DNA of 64,000 nucleotides from Novosphingobium sp. (GTDB lineage Bacteria; Pseudomonadota; Alphaproteobacteria; Sphingomonadales; Sphingomonadaceae), in contig JAUYQH010000198.1 of the NCBI GenBank assembly GCA_030697365.1, positions 1-64,000 of the forward strand, read 5' to 3'. The first letter of the stretch is position 1. Every line of letters starts with the position of its first letter. Position numbers and translations under genes: made by a program. A model generated the notes under the pieces. The model did no database searches. It saw only the letters and a list, made by a program, of their open reading frames with translations, and was not told the origin of the DNA. Shown in pieces: positions 18,663 to 25,632 of this stretch.

Positions 18663-20304
18663 TGGCGGCCTCCTGCGGTTCGGCTGCCGCCGGTTCGTCT
18701 TCGAACCAGTGTGCGCGCGCGGCCATGATGATTTCGTTGCCCTGTTCCTCGGTCAGCCCGAACTCGCCGAGCACCCCGCCCTTGTCCTCGGGTCGGACCG
18801 GACGCTGGTCGGCCTTGAGTTGCGGGCCCGCGGGCGCCGCCGTCGGGTTCTCGCGGCGGCGCGGCTCGGCGCGCTTCTTGGCGATCAACTCGTCGGTGGC
18901 GAGATCGGCGAGGTCGTCGAGCGTCTTGATCCCGGCCTTGCCCAGCGTGACCAGCATCTGCTCGGTCAGGTGCGGGATTTCGGCCAGCGCATCCTCGACG
19001 CCCAGCGCGGTGCGCTGTTCGCGGAACGCGGTGTCGCGGCGATCGAGCGCCTCGACCGCGCGGCTCTGCAGCTCCTCGCCCAGTTCCTCGTCGAAGCCTT
19101 CGATATTGGCCAGCTCGGCGATATCGATGTAGGCAACTTCCTCGAGCTCGGTGAAGCCTTCGGCGACCAGCAGCTGCGACAGCGTCTCATCGACGTCGAG
19201 TTCGGTCTCGAACAACTTGGAGCGCTCGGAAAACTCACGCTGGCGCTTTTCGCTGGCCTCGGCATCGGTCAGGATGTCGATCGCCGAGCCGGTCAGCGAG
19301 CTGGCGAGGCGCACGTTCTGGCCGCGGCGGCCGATCGCCAGGCTGAGCTGATCGTCGGGGACGACCACCTCGATCCGGCTTTCTTCCTCGTCGATAACCA
19401 CGCGGCTGACGGTGGCTGGCTGGAGCGCGTTGACCACGAACGTCGCGGTGTCCTCGCTCCACGGGATGATGTCGATCTTCTCGCCCTGGAGCTCCTGGAC
19501 CACCGCCTGGACCCGGCTGCCCTTCATGCCCACGCAGGCGCCGACCGGATCGATGCTGCTGTCGCGGCTGATCACGCCGATCTTGGCGCGGCTGCCCGGA
19601 TCGCGCGCGGCGGCCATGATCGTGATGATCCCGTCGTAGATTTCTGGAACTTCCTGGGCGAACAGCTTCTTCATGAATTCGGGGTGCGCGCGGCTGAGGA
19701 AGATCTGCGGCCCGCGGTTCTGGCGCTCGACCTTGGAGATGTAGGCGCGCACGCGCTCGCCGACGCGGGCGACTTCGCGCGGAATTTGCTGGTCGCGGCG
19801 GATCACACCCTCGGCGCGACCGAGATTGACGATCACGTGGCCGAACTCGACCGACTTGATCACCCCGGTGATGATCTCGCCGGCGCGGTCCTTGAATTCC
19901 TCGTACTGGCGCTCGCGCTCGGCGTCGCGGACCTTCTGGAAGATCACCTGCTTGGCCGACTGCGCGTCGATCCGCCCGAGATCGACCGCGGGCAGCGGAT
20001 CGACGATGAAGTCGCCCACCGCAGCGCCGGGCTGGAGCTTCTCGGCCTGCTTGAGATCCACCTGCTTGAAGTAGTCCTCAACCTCCTCGACCACCTCGAC
20101 CACGCGCCACAGGCGCAAGTCGCCAGTGCGCGGATCGAGCTTGGCGCGGATGTCGTTCTCGGCCCCATAGCGGTTGCGCGCCGATTTCTGGATCGCCTCT
20201 TCCATCGCCTCGATGACGATGGCCTTGTCGATCATCTTCTCGGTCGCGACCGCGTTGGCGATGGCGATCAGTTCGGCCTTGTTGGCGGAAATTGCAGTGG
20301 ACAT
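18643..20304 (-). CDS. nusA: Transcription termination/antitermination protein NusA
   Basis: The product is 553 aa. In order: N-terminal RNAP-binding domain (~1-125), S1 domain (~135-200; G-E-I-I-T-G-V-I-K-S-V-E-F), KH1 and KH2 (~210-345; D-P-V-G-A-C-V-G-M-K-G-S-R near 265, A-I-G-R-R-G-Q-N-V-R near 325), then two helix-hairpin-helix acidic repeats (~375-500). NusA controls pausing, termination and antitermination. It is 4 nt after rimP and overlaps ylxR. Confidence 0.98.
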   Translation of the reverse strand: MSTAISANKAELIAIANAVATEKMIDKAIVIEAMEEAIQKSARNRYGAENDIRAKLDPRTGDLRLWRVVEVVEEVEDYFKQVDLKQAEKLQPGAAVGDFIVDPLPAVDLGRIDAQSAKQVIFQKVRDAERERQYEEFKDRAGEIITGVIKSVEFGHVIVNLGRAEGVIRRDQQIPREVARVGERVRAYISKVERQNRGPQIFLSRAHPEFMKKLFAQEVPEIYDGIITIMAAARDPGSRAKIGVISRDSSIDPVGACVGMKGSRVQAVVQELQGEKIDIIPWSEDTATFVVNALQPATVSRVVIDEEESRIEVVVPDDQLSLAIGRRGQNVRLASSLTGSAIDILTDAEASEKRQREFSERSKLFETELDVDETLSQLLVAEGFTELEEVAYIDIAELANIEGFDEELGEELQSRAVEALDRRDTAFREQRTALGVEDALAEIPHLTEQMLVTLGKAGIKTLDDLADLATDELIAKKRAEPRRRENPTAAPAGPQLKADQRPVRPEDKGGVLGEFGLTEEQGNEIIMAARAHWFEDEPAAAEPQEAANADSSQ

Positions 20305-20308
20305 GGGT

Positions 20309-20965
20309 TTAAGCGTCCTGTTCCCTCGAAAGGAGTTCGTCTTCGATAAATTCTTCGTCGGCGAGTTCTTCGTCAGCTCCGGCCGTATCGAGCGGGCGGG
20401 TGGCGGCGATCAGGCGGTCGGTCAAGAGCAGCTTGGCGTTGGCGACGTTCTCGATCGCGAAGCGCACCGCTCCGCCCTTGCGGTCGGTAAAGGCGATCGT
20501 GCCGAGTTCGACCCCGTCGATCACGCCGTGAAGGTTCTTGCGTTCGCCGGTGTCGCTGGCGACCGCCTCGTTGAGTGTGACCCGCGCCTCGTGTCCCGCC
20601 CAGTCGGCGAAGTCGGCGAGCCGGGTCAGCGGCCGGTCGATCCCCGGCGAGGACACCTCGAGCCGGTAGGAGCCGGGGATCGGATCGTCGCCCGCTTCCT
20701 CAAGCGCATCGAGCCGGTCGGAGATGGCGCGCGACAGCGTCCCGCAATCGTCGATCGTCAGCTGGCGCGTGTCGGGGCGCTCGGCCATGATCTGCAGGGT
20801 CCGGTCGTCGCCGTCGTCGTCGCCTTTCGCCGGACGCGCACCGAACAACCGCACGCGCACCAGATCGAAGCCGAGCGCCTGCGCCTCGTCTTTCGCAATC
20901 CCGGTAACGCGTTCGATATCAGCCAAGTCCAGCTCCAGTTCGACCCCGAACCACCAACGCCCCAT
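20309..20965 (-). CDS. rimP: Ribosome maturation factor RimP
   Basis: The product is 218 aa. RimP core: E-A-Q-A-L-G-F-D-L-V-R-V-R-L near residue 27, Y-R-L-E-V-S-S-P-G-I-D-R-P-L near 108, and the C-terminal SH3-like domain V-I-D-G-V-E-L-G-T-I. The acidic tail of ~40 residues is longer than in E. coli. The true start could be ~7-12 codons inside the listed one, at a GTG or TTG before L-A-D-I-E-R-V. RimP acts in 30S assembly. It heads the nusA operon and starts about 94 nt downstream of the codirectional pspF. Confidence 0.93.
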   Translation of the reverse strand: MGRWWFGVELELDLADIERVTGIAKDEAQALGFDLVRVRLFGARPAKGDDDGDDRTLQIMAERPDTRQLTIDDCGTLSRAISDRLDALEEAGDDPIPGSYRLEVSSPGIDRPLTRLADFADWAGHEARVTLNEAVASDTGERKNLHGVIDGVELGTIAFTDRKGGAVRFAIENVANAKLLLTDRLIAATRPLDTAGADEELADEEFIEDELLSREQDA

Positions 20966-21059
20966 CGCGCCGGCCCCTCGCGGCGCCAGCCCTTCGTTGC
21001 GTCAACAATGTCGGGATGAATGGCCAGATAGGGGACGTCGCGCGGGAAAGCAAGGGGCG

Positions 21060-22094
21060 CTAGGAGGCGATGCGCTCGCCCAGCCCGTGCTTCTTCATGC
21101 AATGTCGCAGCTGGTCATACGTCAGCCCCAGCGCTTTGGCCGTTGAGCGCTGGTTGTAGCGGTTCTTGGTCAGGTGGTGTTCGATGATCGTGCGTTCGTG
21201 GGCGTCGACCGCGGCGCGCAAGTCGCTGATCGAGTCGGGATCGTGGCGCGCGGGTGACGCGGCGATCGGGACCGTGGGTGCCTGCGCTGGCGACGCCGCC
21301 GCTTCGGGCGCCGGCGGCTTCCACGGGCTTTCGAACGGGTCGAACTGGACGTGGCCGATCGGGCGTTCCCAGTCGTCCCAGCGATAGACCGCGCGCTCGA
21401 TCACGTTGCGCAGTTCACGGACGTTGCCCGGCCAGGCGTAGTCTTCCAGCGCGCGCATCACCGGTTCGGCGAATCCCGGCCATTCCTCCCAGCTCAGCTC
21501 GGTCGCCATGCGCCGCCCGAAATAATCGGCGAGGACATAGACGTCGCCCTCGCGCACGCGCAGCGGCGGCAAGGTGATCACCTCGAAGCACAGCCGGTCG
21601 AGCAGGTCGGGGCGGAAGCGGCCCTCGGCCGCCATCCGCGGCAGGTCCTCGTTGGTCGCGGCGACGATCCGCACATCGACCTGGATCGGGCGCGACGAGC
21701 CGATCCGGTGAACCTCGCCATACTCGACCGCGCGCAGCAGGCGTTCCTGCGCGCCCATCGACAGCGTGGCGAGTTCGTCGAGGAACAGCGTGCCCTTGTC
21801 GGCTTCCTCGAACCGCCCGGCGCGGGCGCGGGTGGCGCCGGTGAATGCCCCCGCCTCGTGCCCGAACAGCTCGGCCTCGATCAGCGTCTCGGGCAGCGCG
21901 GCGCAGTTCATCGTCACCAATGGCTCGCCCCAGCGCAGCGACAGACGGTGGAGCCGCTCGGCGATCAGTTCCTTGCCCGTCCCGCGCTCGCCGATGACCA
22001 GCACCGGGCGGCGCATCGGCGCGGCGCGGCTGGCGCGCTCGACCGCATCGAGGAACGCCCCCGACTGGCCGATAAACTGAACCTCCCGATCCAT
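21060..22094 (-). CDS. pspF: PspF, sigma-54-dependent activator of the phage-shock operon
   Basis: The product is 344 aa with no N-terminal regulatory domain, as for PspF. The AAA+ domain (~1-240) has Walker A G-E-R-G-T-G-K-E near residue 36, the sigma-54-contacting loop G-A-F-T-G-A near 81, Walker B G-T-L-F-L-D-E-L near 101, and R-N-V-I-E-R-A near 235. A Fis-type helix-turn-helix ends the protein (R-S-T-A-K-A-L-G-L-T-Y-D-Q-L-R). It is divergent from the psp operon, whose -24/-12 element lies 100 bp away. In enterobacteria PspA binds and inhibits PspF until membrane stress. Confidence 0.96.
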   Translation of the reverse strand: MDREVQFIGQSGAFLDAVERASRAAPMRRPVLVIGERGTGKELIAERLHRLSLRWGEPLVTMNCAALPETLIEAELFGHEAGAFTGATRARAGRFEEADKGTLFLDELATLSMGAQERLLRAVEYGEVHRIGSSRPIQVDVRIVAATNEDLPRMAAEGRFRPDLLDRLCFEVITLPPLRVREGDVYVLADYFGRRMATELSWEEWPGFAEPVMRALEDYAWPGNVRELRNVIERAVYRWDDWERPIGHVQFDPFESPWKPPAPEAAASPAQAPTVPIAASPARHDPDSISDLRAAVDAHERTIIEHHLTKNRYNQRSTAKALGLTYDQLRHCMKKHGLGERIAS

Positions 22095-22131
22095 GCCCAG
22101 CGTTTAGCAAATTTTCCCAACCCTGGGCAAT

Positions 22132-22193
22132 CCACGCCAAGCTGATTTTGCTGAGGCGTGGCGCAAATGGCGCAATCTCGCCTCGCAGGCGAG
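22132..22193. promoter_or_regulatory. Candidate PspF upstream activating sites
   Basis: Two inverted repeats precede the -24 element: CCACGCC-N16-GGCGTGG (22132-22161) and CTCGCCT-CGC-AGGCGAG (22177-22193). Position suits enhancer binding by PspF and autoregulation of divergent pspF. The PspF consensus was not testable here. Confidence 0.4.
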
Positions 22194-22210
22194 TTGGCAC
22201 GCCGCTTGCT
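22194..22210 (+). promoter_or_regulatory. Sigma-54 (-24/-12) promoter of the psp operon
   Basis: TTGGCACG-N4-TTGCT matches the RpoN consensus TGGCACG-N4-TTGCA/T, with the invariant GG and GC at correct spacing. It lies 44 bp before the first ORF and opposite pspF. Confidence 0.88.
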
Positions 22211-22253
22211 ATTTCATGAACAACACCAATCTCCGCCACGAAGGGGCAGACCG

Positions 22254-22409
22254 ATGTTCGACCGCCAGTTCTTCCAGTCCACGCTCGGAAAAGCCGCGAT
22301 GCTCAGCTTTGCCGCGATGCTGGCGATGAACATCTTCGCGCTCAGCTCGCAGCTCCACGCGGTGCCGATGGCCTACGCCGCCGGGCCGGTCGCGGTGGAA
22401 CTCGCGTGA
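22254..22409 (+). CDS. 51-residue small membrane or exported protein, first gene of the psp operon
   Basis: ATG 22254 follows an AAGGGGC purine stretch and is the first start after the sigma-54 promoter. The 51-aa product has a basic N-terminus (M-F-D-R-Q-F-F), a hydrophobic stretch at ~12-32 (A-A-M-L-S-F-A-A-M-L-A-M-N-I-F-A-L) and a possible signal-peptidase site after A-Y-A near residue 42. It could therefore be a single-pass membrane protein or a secreted peptide. Its stop overlaps a GTG (GTGA) that opens the frame running into pspA. I recognise no family. Context implies a role in membrane-stress sensing or PspA recruitment (inference). Confidence 0.7.
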   Translation: MFDRQFFQSTLGKAAMLSFAAMLAMNIFALSSQLHAVPMAYAAGPVAVELA

Positions 22410-22582
22410 CGGGTCCCGATCCCTTCGACCTCGGTCCCGAGCGTTCGCCCGGCGAGCGCCTCAGGCAGCCCGATCCCCAGGCCGAACCGCGCAAGTTCTC
22501 GCGCTTCGAGGAAGAAGTGCAGCGCCTGCGCAGCGACAGCCCCCAACGTGCCAATCGCCCCAGTTCATCCGGAGTTTCCTTC
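22406..22582 (+). other. In-frame 59-codon extension upstream of pspA
   Basis: From GTG 22406 (overlapping the previous stop) the pspA frame is open for 59 codons with strongly GC-biased third positions. The stretch is hydrophilic, rich in Pro, Arg and Glu (P-D-P-F-D-L-G-P-E-R, F-S-R-F-E-E-E-V-Q-R-L-R). A good Shine-Dalgarno (GGAG, 8 nt) nevertheless precedes the canonical ATG at 22583. Either PspA has two forms or this is a remnant or fused small gene. Confidence 0.5.
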
Positions 22583-23275
22583 ATGGGCATTTTCAGCCGT
22601 ACCCGCGACATCATCGCAGCCAATTTCAACGACCTGCTCGACAAGGCCGACGACCCCGCCAAGATGATCCGGATGATCATCCTCGAGATGGAGGAAACGC
22701 TCGTCGAAGTGCGCGCCAGCGCGGCGCGGACGATCGCCGACCAGAAGGAAATGCACCGTCACACGATCAAGCTCGACAAGCTCCAGGCCGATTGGGGCGA
22801 GAAGGCGCAGCTTGCGCTGAGCAAGGACCGCGAGGATCTGGCCCGCGCCGCGCTGGTCGAGAAGAAGAAGGCCGGCGACATGGCCGACCAGCTCAAGGTC
22901 GAGATCGGCGTGCTCGACGACGCCCTGCGCGCCTATGAGCAGGACATCGAAAAACTCCAGAACCGTCTGCGCGAAGCGCGCAGCCGCCAGACGGCTATCG
23001 CCGCGCGGCTCGAAAGCGCCGAGAACCGGGTCAAGCTTCGCACCTTGCTGGCCAGCGAGCGGGTCGACGAGGCGATGAGCCGCTTCGACCAGCTCGAGCG
23101 CCGGGTCGACTACGCCGAGGGCCGCGCCGACGCGCTGAGCCTTGCCGATGGCAGCCAGACCCCCAAGAGCCTGGCCGACCAGATCAGCGAGCTCGCCGGC
23201 AGCGACAAGATCGATGAGGAGCTGGAGGCGATGAAGGCCGCGCTCAAGTCCGACGACGCCGGCAAGGAGGCCTGA
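22583..23275 (+). CDS. pspA: Phage shock protein A (PspA/IM30 family)
   Basis: The product is 230 aa from ATG 22583, the family's usual length, starting M-G-I-F-S-R-T-R-D-I-I-A-A-N-F-N-D-L-L. The amphipathic helix is at residues 2-20; the rest is a long alpha-helical coiled coil (D-D-P-A-K-M-I-R-M-I-I-L-E-M-E near 27). PspA is an ESCRT-III-like peripheral membrane protein that stabilises stressed inner membranes and, in enterobacteria, inhibits PspF. The frame extends 59 codons upstream to a GTG, so a longer form is possible. pspB follows 3 nt after the stop. Confidence 0.97.
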   Translation: MGIFSRTRDIIAANFNDLLDKADDPAKMIRMIILEMEETLVEVRASAARTIADQKEMHRHTIKLDKLQADWGEKAQLALSKDREDLARAALVEKKKAGDMADQLKVEIGVLDDALRAYEQDIEKLQNRLREARSRQTAIAARLESAENRVKLRTLLASERVDEAMSRFDQLERRVDYAEGRADALSLADGSQTPKSLADQISELAGSDKIDEELEAMKAALKSDDAGKEA

Positions 23276-23278
23276 GCC

Positions 23279-23578
23279 GTGGACGAAGCCATCATCATCG
23301 TTCCGCTCGTCGTACTCGGCCTGCCGTGGCTGATCTTCCACTACATCACCAAGTGGAAGACCGCCGCGACGCTGACCAACGACGACGAGACGCTGCTGGA
23401 AGAGCTGTACCAGCTCGCCCGCCGCCTCGACGAACGAATGGACACGGTCGAACGGCTGGTTGCCGCGGACAATCCCGAATTCCAGCCGCGGCGGATCGCC
23501 GCCGACCGCGAGATCGACAATGAGCCTCTGCGCGCCGCCGAGCGCCTGATCGCCGCCAAGGGGAGGAAAGCCAAGTGA
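23279..23578 (+). CDS. pspB: Phage shock protein B
   Basis: The product is 99 aa from GTG 23279. One N-terminal membrane helix (I-I-I-V-P-L-V-V-L-G-L-P-W-L-I-F, residues 5-20) is followed by a cytoplasmic helix with R-R-L-D-E-R-M-D-T-V-E-R-L-V-A-A-D-N-P-E-F near 49-69. E. coli PspB has the same arrangement (R-M-R-E-R-I-Q-A-L-E-S-I-L-D-A-E-H-P). PspB and PspC sense envelope stress and sequester PspA. The stop overlaps pspC (GTGA). The C-terminal ~25 residues beyond the E. coli length are charged. Confidence 0.93.
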   Translation: MDEAIIIVPLVVLGLPWLIFHYITKWKTAATLTNDDETLLEELYQLARRLDERMDTVERLVAADNPEFQPRRIAADREIDNEPLRAAERLIAAKGRKAK

Positions 23579-23952
23579 ACAGCCCGCGCACGCGTTTCTA
23601 TCGCGACAAGGTCAACGGCAAGATCATGGGCGTCTGCGCCGGGATCGCCGACTATACCGGGGTCGATGTGCTGTGGGTCCGTCTCGGCGCGATCGCGCTC
23701 GTCCTGATGGGCGTCGGCCTGGTTGTTCCCGCCTATTTCCTCGCCGGATTCTTCGCCAGCACGAAGCCGTCGCACCTCTACGTCGATCGCGGTGAGCAGA
23801 AGTTCTGGCAGAGCGTGCGCCAGTCGCCCGGACGAACCGCCCGCGAGGTGCGCGCCAACTTCCGCGACATCGACCGACGCCTGGCCGAAGTCGAGACGTT
23901 CTACGTCACCAGCAACCCGCGCCTGTCGGCCGAGATCGAACGGCTGCGCTGA
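23575..23952 (+). CDS. pspC: Phage shock protein C
   Basis: The product is 125 aa. The PspC domain covers ~6-65: F-Y-R-D-K-V-N-G-K-I-M-G-V-C-A-G-I-A-D-Y near 8 and L-W-V-R-L-G-A-I near 33, followed by a membrane helix (~38-60). The C-terminal half is a basic, helical cytoplasmic region ending L-S-A-E-I-E-R-L-R. It partners PspB in stress sensing. It starts at GTG 23575, overlapping pspB by 4 nt. Confidence 0.95.
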   Translation: MNSPRTRFYRDKVNGKIMGVCAGIADYTGVDVLWVRLGAIALVLMGVGLVVPAYFLAGFFASTKPSHLYVDRGEQKFWQSVRQSPGRTAREVRANFRDIDRRLAEVETFYVTSNPRLSAEIERLR

Positions 23953-23981
23953 TTCCAGACAATAACAGGGACACAATCGTC

Positions 23982-24266
23982 ATGGGCGAAATCTGGATAC
24001 TCATTCCGCTGGCGCCATTCCTGCTGGGCGGGTTCGCCGTCTGGTCACGCCACCAGACACGCCTGGCTGAAGTGCAGATCAAGGCGACTGCCGAGAACGC
24101 GGCGCAGTATGCCGCGCACACCCAGGCGCTCGAAGACCGGGTCCGCGTGCTCGAACGCATCGTCACCGACAAGGGCTACGATGTCGCCACCCAGATCGAG
24201 GCGCTGCGCGATGCCCGCCGCACCGAAGCCCTGATCGACCAGCGCGAGCCGGAGGTGAGGTCATGA
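23982..24266 (+). CDS. PspB-like small membrane/coiled-coil protein, copy 1
   Basis: The product is 94 aa. It has a hydrophobic N-terminus (I-W-I-L-I-P-L-A-P-F-L-L-G-G-F-A-V-W, residues 4-21), then a helical cytoplasmic part with L-E-D-R-V-R-V-L-E-R-I-V-T-D-K-G (~50-65) and Q-I-E-A-L-R-D. The R-V-x-V-L-E-R-I-V helix parallels the PspB leucine-zipper segment (R-M-D-T-V-E-R-L-V), and topology and size are also PspB-like. This is the first of five such genes. It begins 29 nt after pspC, and its stop overlaps the next start by 4 nt. Function unknown; a role in Psp stress sensing is inferred from context. Confidence 0.85.
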   Translation: MGEIWILIPLAPFLLGGFAVWSRHQTRLAEVQIKATAENAAQYAAHTQALEDRVRVLERIVTDKGYDVATQIEALRDARRTEALIDQREPEVRS

Positions 24267-24571
24267 GCTGGGGCGGACCGGAATTCGTCATTTGGATCGT
24301 CGCGATCTCGTCCGGAGCGTGGCTATTCAACAACTGGATCAGGGCGCGCCACGGATACGCTTTGGAGGACGAGTGGGGCGGCAAGACCGAGCGCGCCGGC
24401 CACTCGGAAACCAGGGAACTGCGCACCGAAAACGAGGAACTGCGCGAACAGCTCGCGCACTTCTCGGACCGGGTGAAGGTGCTCGAAAGGATCGTAACCG
24501 ACAAAGGGCTGACCGTTGCCGCACAGATCGAAGCGCTGCGCGACCCGACCGAGCAGGAGAACCGCAAATGA
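24263..24571 (+). CDS. PspB-like small membrane/coiled-coil protein, copy 2
   Basis: The product is 102 aa. The N-terminal membrane segment (F-V-I-W-I-V-A-I-S-S-G-A-W-L-F, residues 8-22) is followed by a linker with R-H-G-Y-A-L-E-D-E-W-G-G, a motif also present in copy 3 as K-H-G-Y-P-L-E-G-M-W-G. It ends in a coiled coil with S-D-R-V-K-V-L-E-R-I-V-T-D-K-G (~68-82) and Q-I-E-A-L-R-D. The last 40 residues are closest to copy 1, suggesting local duplication. It overlaps both neighbours by 4 nt (ATGA). Confidence 0.85.
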   Translation: MSWGGPEFVIWIVAISSGAWLFNNWIRARHGYALEDEWGGKTERAGHSETRELRTENEELREQLAHFSDRVKVLERIVTDKGLTVAAQIEALRDPTEQENRK

Positions 24572-24918
24572 GCCTGATGGATATCCTTGCGATGGCCCCG
24601 TGGGTCGTGGGTGCCGGGCTGGCGCTGGGCGCCGGAGGCATCGTCGCCTCGGTCCACAACACCCGGCTCAAGATCAAGCACGGCTACCCGCTCGAAGGCA
24701 TGTGGGGCCAGTCGCTCAAGCCCGGCATCGGCAACGAGGCGGTCGAGCGGATCAGGCTGCTCAGCCAGGAAAACGCCGCGCTGCGCGCCGAACTGGGCAG
24801 CCTCAAGGACCGGCTCGGTAACGTCGAGCGGATCGTGACGGACGGCGGTTATCACCTGACCAGCCAGATCGAGGCGCTGCGGGAAACCGGGCGCGACAAC
24901 AAGGGCGAACTGCAATGA
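24568..24918 (+). CDS. PspB-like small membrane/coiled-coil protein, copy 3
   Basis: The product is 116 aa, the longest of the set. A membrane segment lies at ~10-29 (A-P-W-V-V-G-A-G-L-A-L-G-A-G-G-I-V-A-S), then R-L-K-I-K-H-G-Y-P-L-E-G-M-W-G, and a heptad-rich helix with L-K-D-R-L-G-N-V-E-R-I-V-T-D-G-G (~78-93) and Q-I-E-A-L-R-E. It starts at ATG 24568 overlapping copy 2, and its stop overlaps copy 4. Family membership rests on the shared E-R-I-V-T-D-x-G and Q-I-E-A-L-R motifs. Confidence 0.85.
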   Translation: MSLMDILAMAPWVVGAGLALGAGGIVASVHNTRLKIKHGYPLEGMWGQSLKPGIGNEAVERIRLLSQENAALRAELGSLKDRLGNVERIVTDGGYHLTSQIEALRETGRDNKGELQ

Positions 24919-25166
24919 CTTTCTGGACCGCCCTCGTCGTGATCGTCGCCATCGCTTCGTTTGCGGCAATCCGGATCGAGCGCATCCGCTCGCGCGATCG
25001 CCGGCTTAACGCCGACGAGGGTAGCGGCTCGCCCGCTCGCGAGGCCGAACTGGAGCGCGAGATCATCGATCTGAAGAAGCGCCTGGCGGTGCTCGAACGG
25101 ATCGCCACCGACGATCGCCAATCGAAGGCCATCGCCCACGAAATCGAATCACTGCGCGACCGTTGA
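24915..25166 (+). CDS. PspB-like small membrane/coiled-coil protein, copy 4
   Basis: The product is 83 aa. The membrane segment F-W-T-A-L-V-V-I-V-A-I-A-S-F-A-A-I (residues 3-19) precedes a basic patch (R-I-E-R-I-R-S-R-D-R-R) and a helix with L-K-K-R-L-A-V-L-E-R-I-A-T-D-D (~53-67), ending H-E-I-E-S-L-R-D-R. The V-T-D of copies 1-3 is A-T-D here. It overlaps copy 3 by 4 nt. The positive-inside charge distribution predicts an N-out, C-in single-pass protein like PspB. Confidence 0.83.
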   Translation: MTFWTALVVIVAIASFAAIRIERIRSRDRRLNADEGSGSPAREAELEREIIDLKKRLAVLERIATDDRQSKAIAHEIESLRDR

Positions 25167-25198
25167 GGGGTCGCACGCGCGAACACAGGAGCATGGAC

Positions 25199-25432
25199 AT
25201 GGCCTACGACCAGGTTCTGATCGCCACCGCCGCACTGCTCGGGCTGGTGGTCATTGCCGCCGCGGCGCTCAAGGGCTGGCAGGGCTGGCTCGAACTCAAG
25301 GCGCGCGAACTCGATCAGGCGCGAGAGCGTCCCGAGCCCCGGCCCGCTACCGGCGCGGCACGGATCGAGCTCGCCGACTTGCGCGAACGCGTCCGCAAGC
25401 TGGAAGCCATCGCCGCCGGTGTCGATTTGTGA
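25199..25432 (+). CDS. PspB-like small membrane/coiled-coil protein, copy 5
   Basis: Start ATG 25199 is chosen because AGGAG lies 7 nt upstream; in-frame starts at 25163 and 25193 also exist. The product is 77 aa: a membrane segment (V-L-I-A-T-A-A-L-L-G-L-V-V-I-A-A-A-A-L, residues 6-24), W-Q-G-W-L-E-L-K, a Pro/Arg linker, and a terminal helix L-R-E-R-V-R-K-L-E-A-I-A-A-G. It keeps R-V-x-x-L-E-x-I but has lost the T-D-K-G and Q-I-E-A-L-R segments, so it is the most diverged copy. Confidence 0.8.
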   Translation: MAYDQVLIATAALLGLVVIAAAALKGWQGWLELKARELDQARERPEPRPATGAARIELADLRERVRKLEAIAAGVDL

Positions 25433-25605
25433 ACAGTCACGGCACCGGTGCGGCCAAGGCCGGGATCGGGCTGGGCAGCGCGATCGCGGTCGCCATCTCG
25501 TGGAGCCTGCACAAGTCGATCCTGTGGGCGATCGTCCACGGCGTGCTGTCGTGGTTTTACGTGATCTACTACGCGTTCACCCGCTCGGGCGGGTTGTCGG
25601 GCTGA
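25429..25605 (+). CDS. 58-residue small membrane protein closing the psp operon
   Basis: GTG 25429 overlaps the previous stop (GTGA); TGA is at 25603-25605. The 58-aa product begins M-N-S-H-G-T-G-A-A-K-A-G and has two hydrophobic stretches, G-L-G-S-A-I-A-V-A-I-S-W near 14-25 and I-L-W-A-I-V-H-G-V-L-S-W-F-Y-V-I-Y-Y-A near 31-49. This suggests a re-entrant or two-pass membrane protein. The W-A-I-x-H-G-x-x-S-W-x-Y-V-I-Y-Y pattern looks conserved to me but I cannot name a family. GC-rich third positions and coupling to copy 5 support it as real. Confidence 0.75.
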   Translation: MNSHGTGAAKAGIGLGSAIAVAISWSLHKSILWAIVHGVLSWFYVIYYAFTRSGGLSG

Positions 25606-25632
25606 GCATCACGCGCAGCAAGCCGACCACCG

